This document shows positions 17,738 through 27,060 of a DNA stretch of 64,000 nt, piece after piece. Below the pieces are notes generated by a model. The model was given only the letters and a program-made list of their open reading frames with translations. It ran no database searches and was not told the origin of the DNA. This DNA is from Longitalea luteola (GTDB lineage: Bacteria; Bacteroidota; Bacteroidia; Chitinophagales; Chitinophagaceae), in NCBI RefSeq assembly GCF_017356035.1, contig NZ_JAFIQX010000004.1, positions 434,001-498,000 on the forward strand, given 5' to 3'. How positions within the stretch are numbered: position 1 is the stretch's first letter; each line of letters starts with the position of its first letter. A program made the translations under genes and the position numbers.

Positions 17738-18320
17738 CCGGCCCGCCTTTCCGGTCATCGGGAACAAAGCGTTGTTGCGCCGGCATTCTAATGTTGGGCA
17801 ATGTTTGCGCATTCACCAGCTGCTGCTCATCGATCACCTTATTGGCCGCTAACAGGAATGCCGTTACCTGGTACACTTCTTCGTTGGTCAGTGTACCGGG
17901 TTCATTGTAAGGCATCGCACGGCGCACATAATCGAACAACGTTGTAGCATAGGGCCAGTAATTCCCGATGGTCTTCGCTTTTTTACCGGGATGGCTACTG
18001 ATCAAAACAGGGCCCAATAACTTAGCATCGCCCGGTGTAGTTTCAGTACCATGACAGGCAACGCATTTAGCCATATAGACTGCTTTTCCCATAATGGCAT
18101 TTCCTTCGCCGGCGGGCAGCCCCACGCCGTCGGGCCGTACGTCTATATCCATTGCCGCAATGGCTGCGGCTGATGCCGGACGACCGAGCCCAAAGCTGGC
18201 TGGCCATCCGGTGGTATCAGCTTCCCTACTAATTCCTTCTGTTGTTTGCGGTTGTACGGTTTGTTCAATGTTGCATGATAACACAATAACGCTCATGCAT
18301 ACGATATACAGCTTGTTCAT
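17727..18320 (-). CDS. c-type cytochrome lipoprotein, sulfite dehydrogenase subunit (SoxD/SorB-like)
   Basis: An electron acceptor for the adjacent molybdoenzyme. The 197-residue protein starts with a lipoprotein signal (VIVLSC, Cys16). One heme-binding motif is at C86-V-A-C89-H90, with a likely Met axial ligand in RRAMPYNEPGTLTNEEVY about 45 residues later. Pattern and length fit monoheme cytochromes paired with SoxC/SorA. The stop is 106 bp from the molybdoenzyme start, and the start is 7 bp from the upstream DoxX-like gene, so cotranscription with the SusCD genes is very likely. As a lipoprotein it would sit at a membrane facing the periplasm. Confidence 0.92.
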   Translation of the reverse strand: MNKLYIVCMSVIVLSCNIEQTVQPQTTEGISREADTTGWPASFGLGRPASAAAIAAMDIDVRPDGVGLPAGEGNAIMGKAVYMAKCVACHGTETTPGDAKLLGPVLISSHPGKKAKTIGNYWPYATTLFDYVRRAMPYNEPGTLTNEEVYQVTAFLLAANKVIDEQQLVNAQTLPNIRMPAQQRFVPDDRKGGPEIR

Positions 18321-18327
18321 AATGCTA

Positions 18328-20049
18328 TTAATAATTTCCTGCCTGTAAACTGCTTTCAGCTAAAGCATACCGGCGATCGATGCGGTCAAGCACCACATAA
18401 ATGGAATCTTTATTTTCGTTTATACCGGTCAGTACGACGTGTGATCCGTCTGAAGTCTGGTAATGGAGGATCATCCGGTTTCGCTTTTCATTTTTGGGAG
18501 CTTCGGCAAATTCGCGGTTGCGCCGGGTAGATGCCGCCCGCGCATCGATCTTCGTTACTTCATTGCCAATGTTCTTCCAGGCATCTGCCGGAATAAAGTT
18601 ATCAGTTGCGGTGTCTTTGGAATCCCTTTTTGCTGTGGCTGCTTTGTTGCCGGCTGTATTCAGGTTTCTGTCGGTTCCGCCATCACCGCCAACGCCGGAG
18701 GCCCGGTTCCTTCTGTCGGGTACCTCTTTGTATTTATCCTGCAGGTATAGTACGTTATTGACGGTATCGGCGTAATAATGAAAGACCCGTTGTCCGCCCC
18801 CAACACCGGCAATCTCAAACGTCCGGTTGATATCGCGTTGCGGATCACCGCCGCCGTTCGACAGATCAAGCGGCAAAGGTTTATTCACACGGAAGGTGAG
18901 ACTGGTCCATTTCTCAAAAGTGGCTTCCTGCCAGCGTATGGTATCCATGGGATCGTAAGGGATAATTTTGTTGTTAATGCGGAATTCTGAAACGGCGTAA
19001 TTACCGCGCAGCTGCTTCAGCCCGGCTACAGAAGGTTGCTTGTATGGATCATACAGAAAATTGATCAACTGCAAATAAAAGAACACGCCAAGAAATACGA
19101 CCAACGTAAGTGCTTTCATGCCTACCCTTGCATACTGCTGCCATTTCCGGCTGAATACCGGATAAAAATTTACCGGCACTGTATATTTTTCCAGTATTAA
19201 CAATTGGTACAGCTTCGGCACATCATTCACTAACAGAAAAGCTGCCAGCAACACGAAATAACTGCTGTATACATGCACACCGCCGTCATAGGCAAAATTT
19301 ACATATACAATATCAGCCAGGGCGCTGAACAACAAGATAGATCCGATGGTCGTTGTACGGCGGAACAATATCAGCGTACCTGCCAGCACTTCCACCACCC
19401 CGGCAAAGATCTGGTACCAGGGCACTATGCCTATCGATAACCAGTATAATTTCTGTGCAGTGAGATCGCCGATATTGGTATTCAATAAACCCAGTGAAGG
19501 GTAAGGCATTTGCACCGGTAACAATTTGGTGAAACCAAATCCAATGATGCCGATACCGGCGCGGTACCGCACCACCACCCGGAGCCAGTAATACAGAAGA
19601 TTGTATTCTGCTCTTTCTGTTTTCCGGCGGCGAACGATCCAGGTCCAGGCCAGTGCGCCAACAATAGCAACGATCAAGGTAATGATCCAATTGGCATAAC
19701 CCAGCAAAGTACTTCCAAAAAGTTTGTTGCCGAACAAATTGATCCCGGAACCAAAACGCGCTATATCATACAGATCGCGGTAATGCAGGTTGGTCCAGTC
19801 GATATGAAATACGATCTTATACCACTCTGCACTATTTGGAATAGAGATGCAGATAAAAAATATAAATGCGATCCTGAACAAAAGTTTTTGCCAGAACGTC
19901 CAGGCGGTATACACCGGAGCCGTAATGCCTGATGCGGTGACTGAATATCCTTTGCCATTAGGCTGTTTTGGTACCGGCTCAGTGGCTATGTATTCGTTTT
20001 GTATGGTTGACATAGTTTGTATTTTTGATAATGAGTGGAACAATGCCAT
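18328..20049 (-). CDS. DoxX-like membrane protein with C-terminal soluble domain and linker insert (paralog 2)
   Basis: A protein of about 573 residues. The first 310 hold several transmembrane helices with DoxX-type features (YWLRVVVRYRAGIGIIGFGFTKLLP, VEVLAGTLILFRRT). The rest is a soluble domain beginning FLYDPYKQP. It is a tandem paralog of the upstream gene, but carries an extra low-complexity, charged insert of about 80 residues (about 445-530; Gly/Asp/Asn/Lys/Arg-rich) before the final strand block LTGINENKDSIYVVLDRI. The ATG at 20047-20049 overlaps the upstream stop as TGATG, suggesting translational coupling. GTG 20052 and ATG 20013 are alternatives. DoxX/DoxD proteins are linked to thiosulfate:quinone reduction in archaea; that role here is inferred from neighbours. 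Confidence 0.85.
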   Translation of the reverse strand: MALFHSLSKIQTMSTIQNEYIATEPVPKQPNGKGYSVTASGITAPVYTAWTFWQKLLFRIAFIFFICISIPNSAEWYKIVFHIDWTNLHYRDLYDIARFGSGINLFGNKLFGSTLLGYANWIITLIVAIVGALAWTWIVRRRKTERAEYNLLYYWLRVVVRYRAGIGIIGFGFTKLLPVQMPYPSLGLLNTNIGDLTAQKLYWLSIGIVPWYQIFAGVVEVLAGTLILFRRTTTIGSILLFSALADIVYVNFAYDGGVHVYSSYFVLLAAFLLVNDVPKLYQLLILEKYTVPVNFYPVFSRKWQQYARVGMKALTLVVFLGVFFYLQLINFLYDPYKQPSVAGLKQLRGNYAVSEFRINNKIIPYDPMDTIRWQEATFEKWTSLTFRVNKPLPLDLSNGGGDPQRDINRTFEIAGVGGGQRVFHYYADTVNNVLYLQDKYKEVPDRRNRASGVGGDGGTDRNLNTAGNKAATAKRDSKDTATDNFIPADAWKNIGNEVTKIDARAASTRRNREFAEAPKNEKRNRMILHYQTSDGSHVVLTGINENKDSIYVVLDRIDRRYALAESSLQAGNY

Positions 20050-21383
20050 CACAATTTCAGGGGTTTGCTGCGTCCCTGGCGTTCCACTTCTTTTAACAGG
20101 TATTTCTTATTGATCCTTTGCAGGGTGGCAAATACCGAATCGCGGTTCTCATTCACACCATAAACCTGTATCGAGCTGTCGTTCGTTCGGTTATAATGAA
20201 GCAGCAACTGTTCATTTTTATAATACTTATTTTTGTTTTGCAGTGTCAGCAGTTGATGTACGCTATCTACGGTGTAACTGTAATAATGACGGCCAGCCGA
20301 TCCTTCCAGTTCATACGTTTTGTCTTTATCTTCCAAATTCATCTGTTCAATATTATTCGAGTCGATCTTTACCGGCCGGTTCAACCGGATACTGATGGTG
20401 TTCCATTCTTCAAAAACCACATCCTGCCAGCGCCATGGATCATACTTTGAATAAGCAATGGCCTTGTCGTTGATGCGAAAGGATGTTACATTATAAATGC
20501 CGGCTGCGTTGGACAAACCTTTTGTAACGGGCAACTGATAAGGATCGTATTTATAACCTGTAGCCGTCTTAAAACTATACAACAACACAAAAAAGAAAAT
20601 AACAGCCAGCTGCAACAACCTTTTGCCGTATACCTGCCATTTTTTTGTAAACACTGGCCTGATGCGGTCAGGTGATGCAGGCTTTTGCAATACCAGCAGG
20701 CGGGTGATCCGCTGCAGGTCCCAGCACAACACAAAGAGCGCGAACACTATTAAATACAGGCTGTAGACTACCTCTCCTCCTTCGTAAGCTATGTTCGACA
20801 TAAATACATTACCGGTGAACAGCAATATAACTACGGCGCCTACAGATGCCGTTTTCCGATATAACAATAATAAACCGGCAATAACCTCTACAAAACCTAA
20901 AAAACTTTCGTAACCGGGCACTATTCCCAAACTGATCGAGAACAATTTCCAACGGGTAAAGTCGCCGTAAGCGGTATTCAGATTGCTGATGGATGGATAG
21001 GGCGATTGCAAAGGGAAGACCTTGATAAAGCCGTAAGCAATAACAGCAATGGCCAGCCGGTAGCGAACGATTGCCCGGATCCAGTAATACAGGTTATTGT
21101 ATTCCTTTTGCCGGTCAACAACAGTCCATACGATTGTACTACCAGCGGCAATGAGGGCTACAATGCCCCAGCTTACAAAATCTGGCTGGCCGCTTATAAA
21201 CTGTGGCATATAATGCGCCAGGATAAATATATCATTGTACCGCAGGTGCAGCCAGTCTATGGCAAATACCTGTTTATAATAGAGCCAGTCAAGCGGAACT
21301 GCCTGGATAAAAAAGTAGATAAAGAAGAACCGGAAAGCTATTTTTTCACAGCGTGTCCATTCCGTAGTATGTTGTGCATTCAT
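20049..21383 (-). CDS. DoxX-like membrane protein with C-terminal soluble domain (paralog 1)
   Basis: A 444-residue protein paralogous to the following gene. Membrane segments cover roughly residues 10-300, including IRAIVRYRLAIAVIAYGFIKV and VEVIAGLLLLYRKTASVGA. A soluble domain follows from YKYDPYQLP to the end, with RINDKAIAY and GVNENRDSVFATL matching the paralog. It starts 14 bp after the SusD stop and overlaps the next gene by its stop codon, so it belongs to the same operon. DoxX domains occur in redox-associated membrane proteins (DoxX/MauE group). A quinone-linked or structural role in the sulfur module is inferred. Confidence 0.85.
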   Translation of the reverse strand: MNAQHTTEWTRCEKIAFRFFFIYFFIQAVPLDWLYYKQVFAIDWLHLRYNDIFILAHYMPQFISGQPDFVSWGIVALIAAGSTIVWTVVDRQKEYNNLYYWIRAIVRYRLAIAVIAYGFIKVFPLQSPYPSISNLNTAYGDFTRWKLFSISLGIVPGYESFLGFVEVIAGLLLLYRKTASVGAVVILLFTGNVFMSNIAYEGGEVVYSLYLIVFALFVLCWDLQRITRLLVLQKPASPDRIRPVFTKKWQVYGKRLLQLAVIFFFVLLYSFKTATGYKYDPYQLPVTKGLSNAAGIYNVTSFRINDKAIAYSKYDPWRWQDVVFEEWNTISIRLNRPVKIDSNNIEQMNLEDKDKTYELEGSAGRHYYSYTVDSVHQLLTLQNKNKYYKNEQLLLHYNRTNDSSIQVYGVNENRDSVFATLQRINKKYLLKEVERQGRSKPLKL

Positions 21384-21397
21384 TGTGACTGATTTTA

Positions 21398-22738
21398 TTA
21401 ATACCCGAAATTCTGTTCCAGCGATTTATCGATCAACACTTCCGAAGCAGGGAACGGCAGCACCCATTTATTGGTATCTGTAACACCCAATACATCATCA
21501 GCCCGTTTTGTGCGCACCAGGTCGAACCAGCGGTGCGGCTCCAACGCGAACTCTATTCTTCTTTCATTTTCTATCGCCAATAGTATTTCCTCCTGTGTTG
21601 CAGCTGTGCTCGCTGTTAGACCTGCCCGGCTGCGCACTGCATTCAGATCGCTCAGCGCTTCGGTAAGCTTTTTCTGCTGAGCTCTTGCTTCTGCCCTGAT
21701 GAGGTATTGTTCTGCGATGCGAAGGATATAAGCAGGATCGGTAGCCGGACTACGGTAATACAGGTTACCATACCAAAGTCCCTGCGATGTTTTAGCCACC
21801 ATTGCATTGCGGTTGCCTCCTATACTCGCATCATTCACCAGGGCTATGAAGGTATCATTCGGCGCCCATTGCCGCGTACCGTTATTGGCCGGTGGTTGCC
21901 ATTGATTCCGATGCCCGCTGGTATAGGTAGCACTATAAGACAATTCGAATATAGATTCGGGTGTGGCCACTACATTATTTGCAAAAAAAGCGCTGTAGGG
22001 TTTCACCAGCTGGTAATTCGCAGCATCGCCCAGCAACCTGGAAGCATAGGTTTCTGCCAGCGCCCATTCGCTTTGATACAGATGGAACCGTGCCCGCAAG
22101 GCCCACACTGTTTTCCTGGTGGCCCGGTAGCGATTGGTTGTTTCGGGTAACAGCTGCTCGGCAGTCGTAAGGTCGCTCAATACCTGGGCATAGGTCTCAG
22201 CCGGCGAACTGCGTTCAATGCCGTTCTTATCAGATGCGGAATTAGTGGGCGTTAGTGCCAGCTGAACGCCGCCCCAGGTGCGGGCCAGATCGAAGTAGGC
22301 CAGCGCCCTGACGAAATATGCCTCACCGGTAAGCTGGTTCTTCAAATTTTGCGTGAACAGGGGATCTGTTACTTCAGGCACTTTGGCAATGATGTGATTG
22401 GCGCGGTTGATGGTGGCATAGATCGCTCCCCAGGCCGACGCTATATACGCATTATCCGCCCGCACATTATGGGTAATAAACTGTTGCACGATTGATTGCG
22501 AACCCGTCCATTGCACGTTGTCGCCCGACAAATAACCGATAGCCTGAAAAGTAAGCCCATAATAGCCATCACCAGCCAGCGCCCGGTACAAACCGCGCGT
22601 AGCCGTTTCTGCTGATGTCTTATCTACAATGGTCTGGTCATCAGTAACCGAATCAACCGGCTCTACATCCAGGAACTTTTTGCACGACACAAGCGATACA
22701 ACTGCCAGTACCAGCACTATATATTTAACAATATTCAT
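21398..22738 (-). CDS. SusD/RagB family nutrient-binding lipoprotein
   Basis: The surface-exposed lid of a SusCD outer-membrane importer. The 446-residue protein starts with a lipoprotein signal (LVSCKKFLDVEP, Cys19). It has the SusD-like N-terminal domain and TPR-type helices (EAYFVRALAYFDLARTWGG, a very typical block). The RagB/SusD C-terminal part shows YILRIAEQYLIRAEARAQ, ALSDLNAVRSRAGL and ERRIEFALEPHRWFDLVR. It starts 18 bp after the SusC stop. What makes it unusual is that the genes behind it are redox and sulfur genes rather than polysaccharide lyases or hydrolases. Confidence 0.97.
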   Translation of the reverse strand: MNIVKYIVLVLAVVSLVSCKKFLDVEPVDSVTDDQTIVDKTSAETATRGLYRALAGDGYYGLTFQAIGYLSGDNVQWTGSQSIVQQFITHNVRADNAYIASAWGAIYATINRANHIIAKVPEVTDPLFTQNLKNQLTGEAYFVRALAYFDLARTWGGVQLALTPTNSASDKNGIERSSPAETYAQVLSDLTTAEQLLPETTNRYRATRKTVWALRARFHLYQSEWALAETYASRLLGDAANYQLVKPYSAFFANNVVATPESIFELSYSATYTSGHRNQWQPPANNGTRQWAPNDTFIALVNDASIGGNRNAMVAKTSQGLWYGNLYYRSPATDPAYILRIAEQYLIRAEARAQQKKLTEALSDLNAVRSRAGLTASTAATQEEILLAIENERRIEFALEPHRWFDLVRTKRADDVLGVTDTNKWVLPFPASEVLIDKSLEQNFGY

Positions 22739-22756
22739 CTTAATAAATTTTGAAGT

Positions 22757-25700
22757 TTACAACGTAACATTAATACCGAACTGTATTACACGCGGCTGCG
22801 GCGGCGTACCCAGATCGAGCCCCTGCACATTCTGGCTGCCGGTTACATTCGACTCCGGATCCGGGCCTGTATATTTTTTGATCCATAACAGATTGCTGCC
22901 AATGAAATACAGGCGAACATGTTGAATATGCGCTTTCGAAACGATGCGCTGCGGAATCGAATACCCGACGGTCAATGCATTCAACTTTATGAATGATCCG
23001 TCTTCGAGGAAGCGGCTGTTCTGCTCCAGCGTGTAATTATTTCCGTAAGCTGTTACCCGCGGAACATCAGTAATATCACCCGGTTTTTGCCACCTGCTCA
23101 GCTGGCTGGCGAGTATCACGCGATTGCCATCGCGGGTACCGCCGCCTTCCCCAAAAAAGCGGTTCAGGTTAAATATCTTATTGCCATATTGATAAGTAAA
23201 TGAAATACCCAGGTCAAACTGGCGGTAGCGCAGGTTATTGGTGATGCCGCCGAAGAATGCAGGAATGGCACTACCCAGGATCTGCCGGTCGGCAACGGTG
23301 ATGGCGCCGTCTTTCGTTACATCTTCGAAAACCGCAGCGCCGGTTTGCGGATCAACATATTGCTGTTTATACAACCAGAAAGAATACAGTGAATGACCTT
23401 CCTGCAAACGCACCCAGTCGCGGTTATAATAATTGACAGGTGTAGGCAGCTTTTCAATCTTATTTACGTTGCCGGAAATATTGAAGCTGGTAGTCCAGCT
23501 AAAGTCTTTTCGTCGAATGTTATGCGAGAATACACTCACCTCGTACCCTTTGTTGCTGATCTCTCCCATATTGGTTGAATAACTGTTAAAGCCCGAAATG
23601 GCCTGAATAGGCAACTGCAACAACGCATCGGTGGTGTATTTGGAATAGAAATTCACCTCTACGGTGAGTGCGCCATTCAGGAAACCGATATCGGCGCCGA
23701 TATTGGCCTGACGGGTCTTTTCCCATTTCAGATCGGCATTTCCCAGCTGCTGCGGTGCAGTGCCTGGCTGATCAGTACCTCCGGTATTATCAGGATATCC
23801 GGCACCGCCCGACCAAAGCCCCAGGGCTGCAAAATTGTTGATGCCATTCTGGTTGCCGGTCAAACCCACGCTGGCCCTGAGTTTCAGATCACTCAGCCAG
23901 TTAACCTCTTTCAAAAAGTTTTCTTCCCTGATACGCCAGGCGGCGCCTACGGAAGGGAAATAACCGAACTGATTGTTCTTACCAAAGCGCGAAGAACCAT
24001 CGGCCCGGATACTAAATTCCAGGAAATATTTCCCGCTGTAATTATAGTCTACCCGCGAAAAGAAAGACACCAGGTTGCCTTTGGTGAATTTCTGCGAAGA
24101 AGAACGGGTAGCTGCAGACGCAATTGACGTAAAGGAATTATTGGGAAACCCTGAACCTGACAGGGAATCTGTACGTAAGGAATTGCTTTGAATAGAATTA
24201 CCTACCAGGATGCCAAGACCATGTCCGCCAAAGAAATTGGTGCGGTATTGAAGCGTATTCTCGTTAATCCAGGTCGTGTTCTGGGTTTGAATGGAAGTAG
24301 CCAACCCATTGGTAGGTGACGCGCCTAACTGGGTGAGGTTGTTCCAGTATTCCGATTCATTGTAATGATTATAGTCGAGGCTCCAGCTGGTGCGGAATTT
24401 CAGATCGGGGAGAATGTCTGCATCTGCATACAGGTTACCGATATACCGCAGGCTAATGGTATTTACATCGTAATTATTGATCAGCACATCCAGGTTATCA
24501 AAACCGGCCCATCGCGCCGGCGTACCATCGGCATTCACTTCGGGTAAATAAGTAGCCGTATGCAGGGCCGACTGTAACAATCCGCCTTGTGGCCCGTCAC
24601 CTGCCCTCGCCTGGTTGCGGAAGCTGCGGTAAAGACTGTTACTTACACCAACCTGTACTTTCTCGTTCACTTTCTGATCGAGGTTCAGCTTAAAGCTGGC
24701 ACGATCAAAATCGACTGGCCGGATGATCGCTTCCTGGCTGGTATAACCAGCGCCAAGATAGTATTTCGTTGTTTTGCTGCCGCCCTGTAAAGAAAGATCA
24801 TATTCCTGCAACCGGGCTGTTCGAAATAATTTATGTAAGCGGTCATAGGTTGCTTGCGCCTCCGGCAATCCGCGCGGCGCAGGTGTGGCTGTGGGATTAT
24901 CAGTGAGCGCCCGGAACGGCAGGTGCCTGTATTTGGCCATACCGGCTGCATCATTAGCTGCAACAGCGTCCTGGTAAGAGTTGGCATAAAACTCATTTAC
25001 TATTTCGGCATGTTCGGGCCCTGACGTTAATTTCCATAATTCAGGCGCCTTGCCCCAGCCAGTGGATGCTTTGAAATTTACGCGCGGCGCCGCATTATAA
25101 TTACCGCGCCTCGTAGTAATGATCACTACGCCATTAGCGCCACGAGCGCCATAAATGGCAGTGGCATTGGCGTCTTTCAACACTTCAATGCTCTCAATAT
25201 CGGCGGGATTAATATCGGCAATAGGCGATGTTGACCGGCCACCGGTACTTACCGTTTGCAGACTGGTATTATTAACAAAAACACCATCTATCACGTACAG
25301 CGGATCATTGCTGGCATTAATGGAGGTAGCGCCACGAACCCTGATAAAAACACCATCGCCCGGCACACCGGTATTTGAATTGATCTGAACGCCGGAAGCT
25401 TTGCCCTGCAATTGCGCATCTACACCTGCTACCGGAATTTCTTTTACTTCTGCGGCGTTCACCTTGGTGATGGAGCTGATCAGGTTCTTCCGGGATTGTG
25501 TGCCATACCCTACCACTACCACATCGTTCAACTGTGAATTATTTTCATGCAGGGTGATAACAATATTCTCAGCCTGGTTAATAGTGATCTCCCGCGGCTG
25601 GTACCCGACATAGGTAACCAGAAACACGGAGGGTATTTTTTGGCCGGTTACAAATTTGAAATTGCCTTTATCGTCGGCCGACACCTCATGCGTAGTGCCC

Positions 25701-25885
25701 TTGATATGAATGGTAGCGCCCGGTAATGGCGCTTTTGTCTTGTCATCGATGATGCGGCCGAAAAGAATGATGTTATTCGTTTTTGCCCCCTTTAATGAAT
25801 CTCTTTTTTCAGCATCTTCCTGGGAAAACGTAATAAATGGGCCAAGCAGTGCAAGCGAAAGCCATACACTAAGAGCTTTTGTCAT
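22757..25885 (-). CDS. SusC/RagA family TonB-linked outer membrane protein
   Basis: A TonB-dependent barrel that imports the ligand captured by the adjacent SusD protein. The frame opens at 25939, but ATG 25883-25885 gives a good signal peptide (MTKALSVWLSLALLGPF). Then come a carboxypeptidase-D-like regulatory domain (FGRIIDDKTKAPLPGATIHI), the SusC plug signature (DVVVVGYGTQSRKNL; ANATAIYGARGANGVVIITT) and a long beta-barrel ending in the aromatic-rich RVIQFGINVTL. At about 1042 residues it is normal in length. No N-terminal anti-sigma-interacting (STN) domain is seen, so it is probably not under ECF trans-envelope control. A hairpin lies in its leader at 25966-25992. First gene of the putative sulfur operon. 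Confidence 0.97.
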   Translation of the reverse strand: MTKALSVWLSLALLGPFITFSQEDAEKRDSLKGAKTNNIILFGRIIDDKTKAPLPGATIHIKGTTHEVSADDKGNFKFVTGQKIPSVFLVTYVGYQPREITINQAENIVITLHENNSQLNDVVVVGYGTQSRKNLISSITKVNAAEVKEIPVAGVDAQLQGKASGVQINSNTGVPGDGVFIRVRGATSINASNDPLYVIDGVFVNNTSLQTVSTGGRSTSPIADINPADIESIEVLKDANATAIYGARGANGVVIITTRRGNYNAAPRVNFKASTGWGKAPELWKLTSGPEHAEIVNEFYANSYQDAVAANDAAGMAKYRHLPFRALTDNPTATPAPRGLPEAQATYDRLHKLFRTARLQEYDLSLQGGSKTTKYYLGAGYTSQEAIIRPVDFDRASFKLNLDQKVNEKVQVGVSNSLYRSFRNQARAGDGPQGGLLQSALHTATYLPEVNADGTPARWAGFDNLDVLINNYDVNTISLRYIGNLYADADILPDLKFRTSWSLDYNHYNESEYWNNLTQLGASPTNGLATSIQTQNTTWINENTLQYRTNFFGGHGLGILVGNSIQSNSLRTDSLSGSGFPNNSFTSIASAATRSSSQKFTKGNLVSFFSRVDYNYSGKYFLEFSIRADGSSRFGKNNQFGYFPSVGAAWRIREENFLKEVNWLSDLKLRASVGLTGNQNGINNFAALGLWSGGAGYPDNTGGTDQPGTAPQQLGNADLKWEKTRQANIGADIGFLNGALTVEVNFYSKYTTDALLQLPIQAISGFNSYSTNMGEISNKGYEVSVFSHNIRRKDFSWTTSFNISGNVNKIEKLPTPVNYYNRDWVRLQEGHSLYSFWLYKQQYVDPQTGAAVFEDVTKDGAITVADRQILGSAIPAFFGGITNNLRYRQFDLGISFTYQYGNKIFNLNRFFGEGGGTRDGNRVILASQLSRWQKPGDITDVPRVTAYGNNYTLEQNSRFLEDGSFIKLNALTVGYSIPQRIVSKAHIQHVRLYFIGSNLLWIKKYTGPDPESNVTGSQNVQGLDLGTPPQPRVIQFGINVTL

Positions 25886-25965
25886 TATATTTGTTTTGGT
25901 AATTAACAATAAGGCGGGGCAGACGGGACTCGCAATCACTATCTGCCCTTAACGCCTTGTTTCCG

Positions 25966-25992
25966 CCGGAATTGCTCGCAACAATTCCGGCT
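25966..25992 (-). promoter_or_regulatory. Hairpin in the presumed SusC leader
   Basis: A perfect 10-bp inverted repeat, GCCGGAATTG (25966-25975) and CAATTCCGGC (25983-25992), with a 7-nt loop, sits about 80 bp upstream of the SusC start. On the minus strand no T tract follows, so it is not a terminator for SusC. On the plus strand TTCTTTT follows, but no plus-strand gene precedes it. A leader or protein-binding element is the likelier reading. Confidence 0.5.
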
Positions 25993-26644
25993 TCTTTTAT
26001 CAAACGAACAAACCATCAGGGCCTGCCCGGCCAAAACAGGTATTATGTCCTTTCTTTAAAAAGATGGTTAACCTGGTCATACTGCTTTAATAATTTATGT
26101 ATGGTTACTTATTCAGGTTATCTATGGCCAAACAAGTTAATTATGATAAGGTCGTGCATGTTCAGCTACAACAATAACAACAACTGGAGCCAGTCAATGA
26201 TAATGCTGGCATGCAAGGCATGAATATGTGGTTGATATACGACATGAGCGCAGCTTTATAACCAGCAGGTATACTGGCTACATAATCAAGCTTTAGTTTT
26301 AAATTCTGTACAATATTAAATAGTTTTATTTAGTCCACAAAATAAGTGGACTTATTGTTCGGTAATTTATTTTCTCTGATATAAACAATTAAAAGAGTAC
26401 AATAACAGCCTGCGAGCGCTGATTACCGGTTGCTACGAGAAATCCGGTTGGCGGAAGAAGCATTTTATCATTGTAAAACGGAGATCTAGTCGTTAAGACC
26501 GGGGCCTCGTTCAATATTTTTAATTGCTTATTCCCATATTTAGTTGTATCTTCTCTATGATAATTCCTGCCTACTTATCCTCCTCATTAAATATCCGCAC
26601 AGTCTTAAACCCGTTTCTTTCATCCCTTTTTTCAATTTAAAATC

Positions 26645-26650
26645 AGGAGG
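26645..26650 (+). promoter_or_regulatory. Strong Shine-Dalgarno (AGGAGG)
   Basis: AGGAGG at 26645-26650, four bases before the ATG at 26655. Bacteroidota rarely use such sites, so it helps select the ABM start and suggests high expression. Confidence 0.6.
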
Positions 26651-26654
26651 TTTT

Positions 26655-26963
26655 ATGATTGTCCGATTAACATTCCTACGTTTTCTGCCTCAAAATCTGC
26701 AAGAGGCTAAAAGGCTTTACAACGAACAGGTTGTTCCGGTAGTAAGAAAACAAAAAGGAAATCTCGATTGCCGGCTGCTGGAACCTATTGAAAAAACAGA
26801 CGACTATATTTCCATGACAACCTGGGCAAGCCAGCAGGATGCGGATGCTTACCACACCAGTGGTGTGTACAGGGAGTTGGTTGAAAAAGTAAGAAAAGAT
26901 TTCGCCCGGGAACCGGTATTGAAAGTATATTCTACAGAAAGCATTTTTGAAACAGCCTTGTAA
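26655..26963 (+). CDS. Antibiotic biosynthesis monooxygenase (ABM)-family protein, YgiN-like
   Basis: A 102-residue single ABM domain, of the kind found in quinol monooxygenases and related small dimeric ferredoxin-like enzymes. Visible features are the early strand IVRLTFLRF, the central CRLLEPIEKTDDYISMTTWASQQDADAYHTSG, and the final strand PVLKVYSTESIFE. The frame extends upstream to 26544, but ATG 26655 is preceded at six bases by a strong AGGAGG, which is unusual in this phylum and fixes the start. A clear terminator follows 20 bp after the stop, so the gene is a single-gene transcript. The substrate cannot be told from the sequence. Confidence 0.88.
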   Translation: MIVRLTFLRFLPQNLQEAKRLYNEQVVPVVRKQKGNLDCRLLEPIEKTDDYISMTTWASQQDADAYHTSGVYRELVEKVRKDFAREPVLKVYSTESIFETAL

Positions 26964-26982
26964 AACGGTGTCTTCAACGTAC

Positions 26983-27004
26983 AAGGGGCCTGCAAAGGCC
27001 CCTT
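26983..27004 (+). terminator. Intrinsic terminator, ABM gene
   Basis: An 8-bp stem AAGGGGCC (26983-26990) with GGCCCCTT (26997-27004), followed by T-rich TATATTTTCTT. Confidence 0.8.
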
Positions 27005-27060
27005 TATATTTTCTTCAGGCACTTGCCTTAATATGACTCTTTAAAATAAATGCCACAATA

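Larger units (their letters stand above)
25886..26654. other. Intergenic region upstream of SusC and the ABM gene
   Basis: 769 bp between the divergent SusC (minus) and ABM (plus) genes. It holds the leader hairpin at 25966-25992, a second inverted repeat (AGTCCAC 26332-26338, GTGGACT 26346-26352, 7-nt loop) and AT-rich DNA. No credible gene: the 88-aa frame at 25957-26223 lacks protein-like features. No regulator gene is adjacent. Confidence 0.5.

Noticed and set aside
25957-26223. 88-aa plus-strand frame upstream of the ABM gene
   Set aside because: Low-complexity Asn-rich end, no homology recognised, begins in the SusC leader hairpin region.
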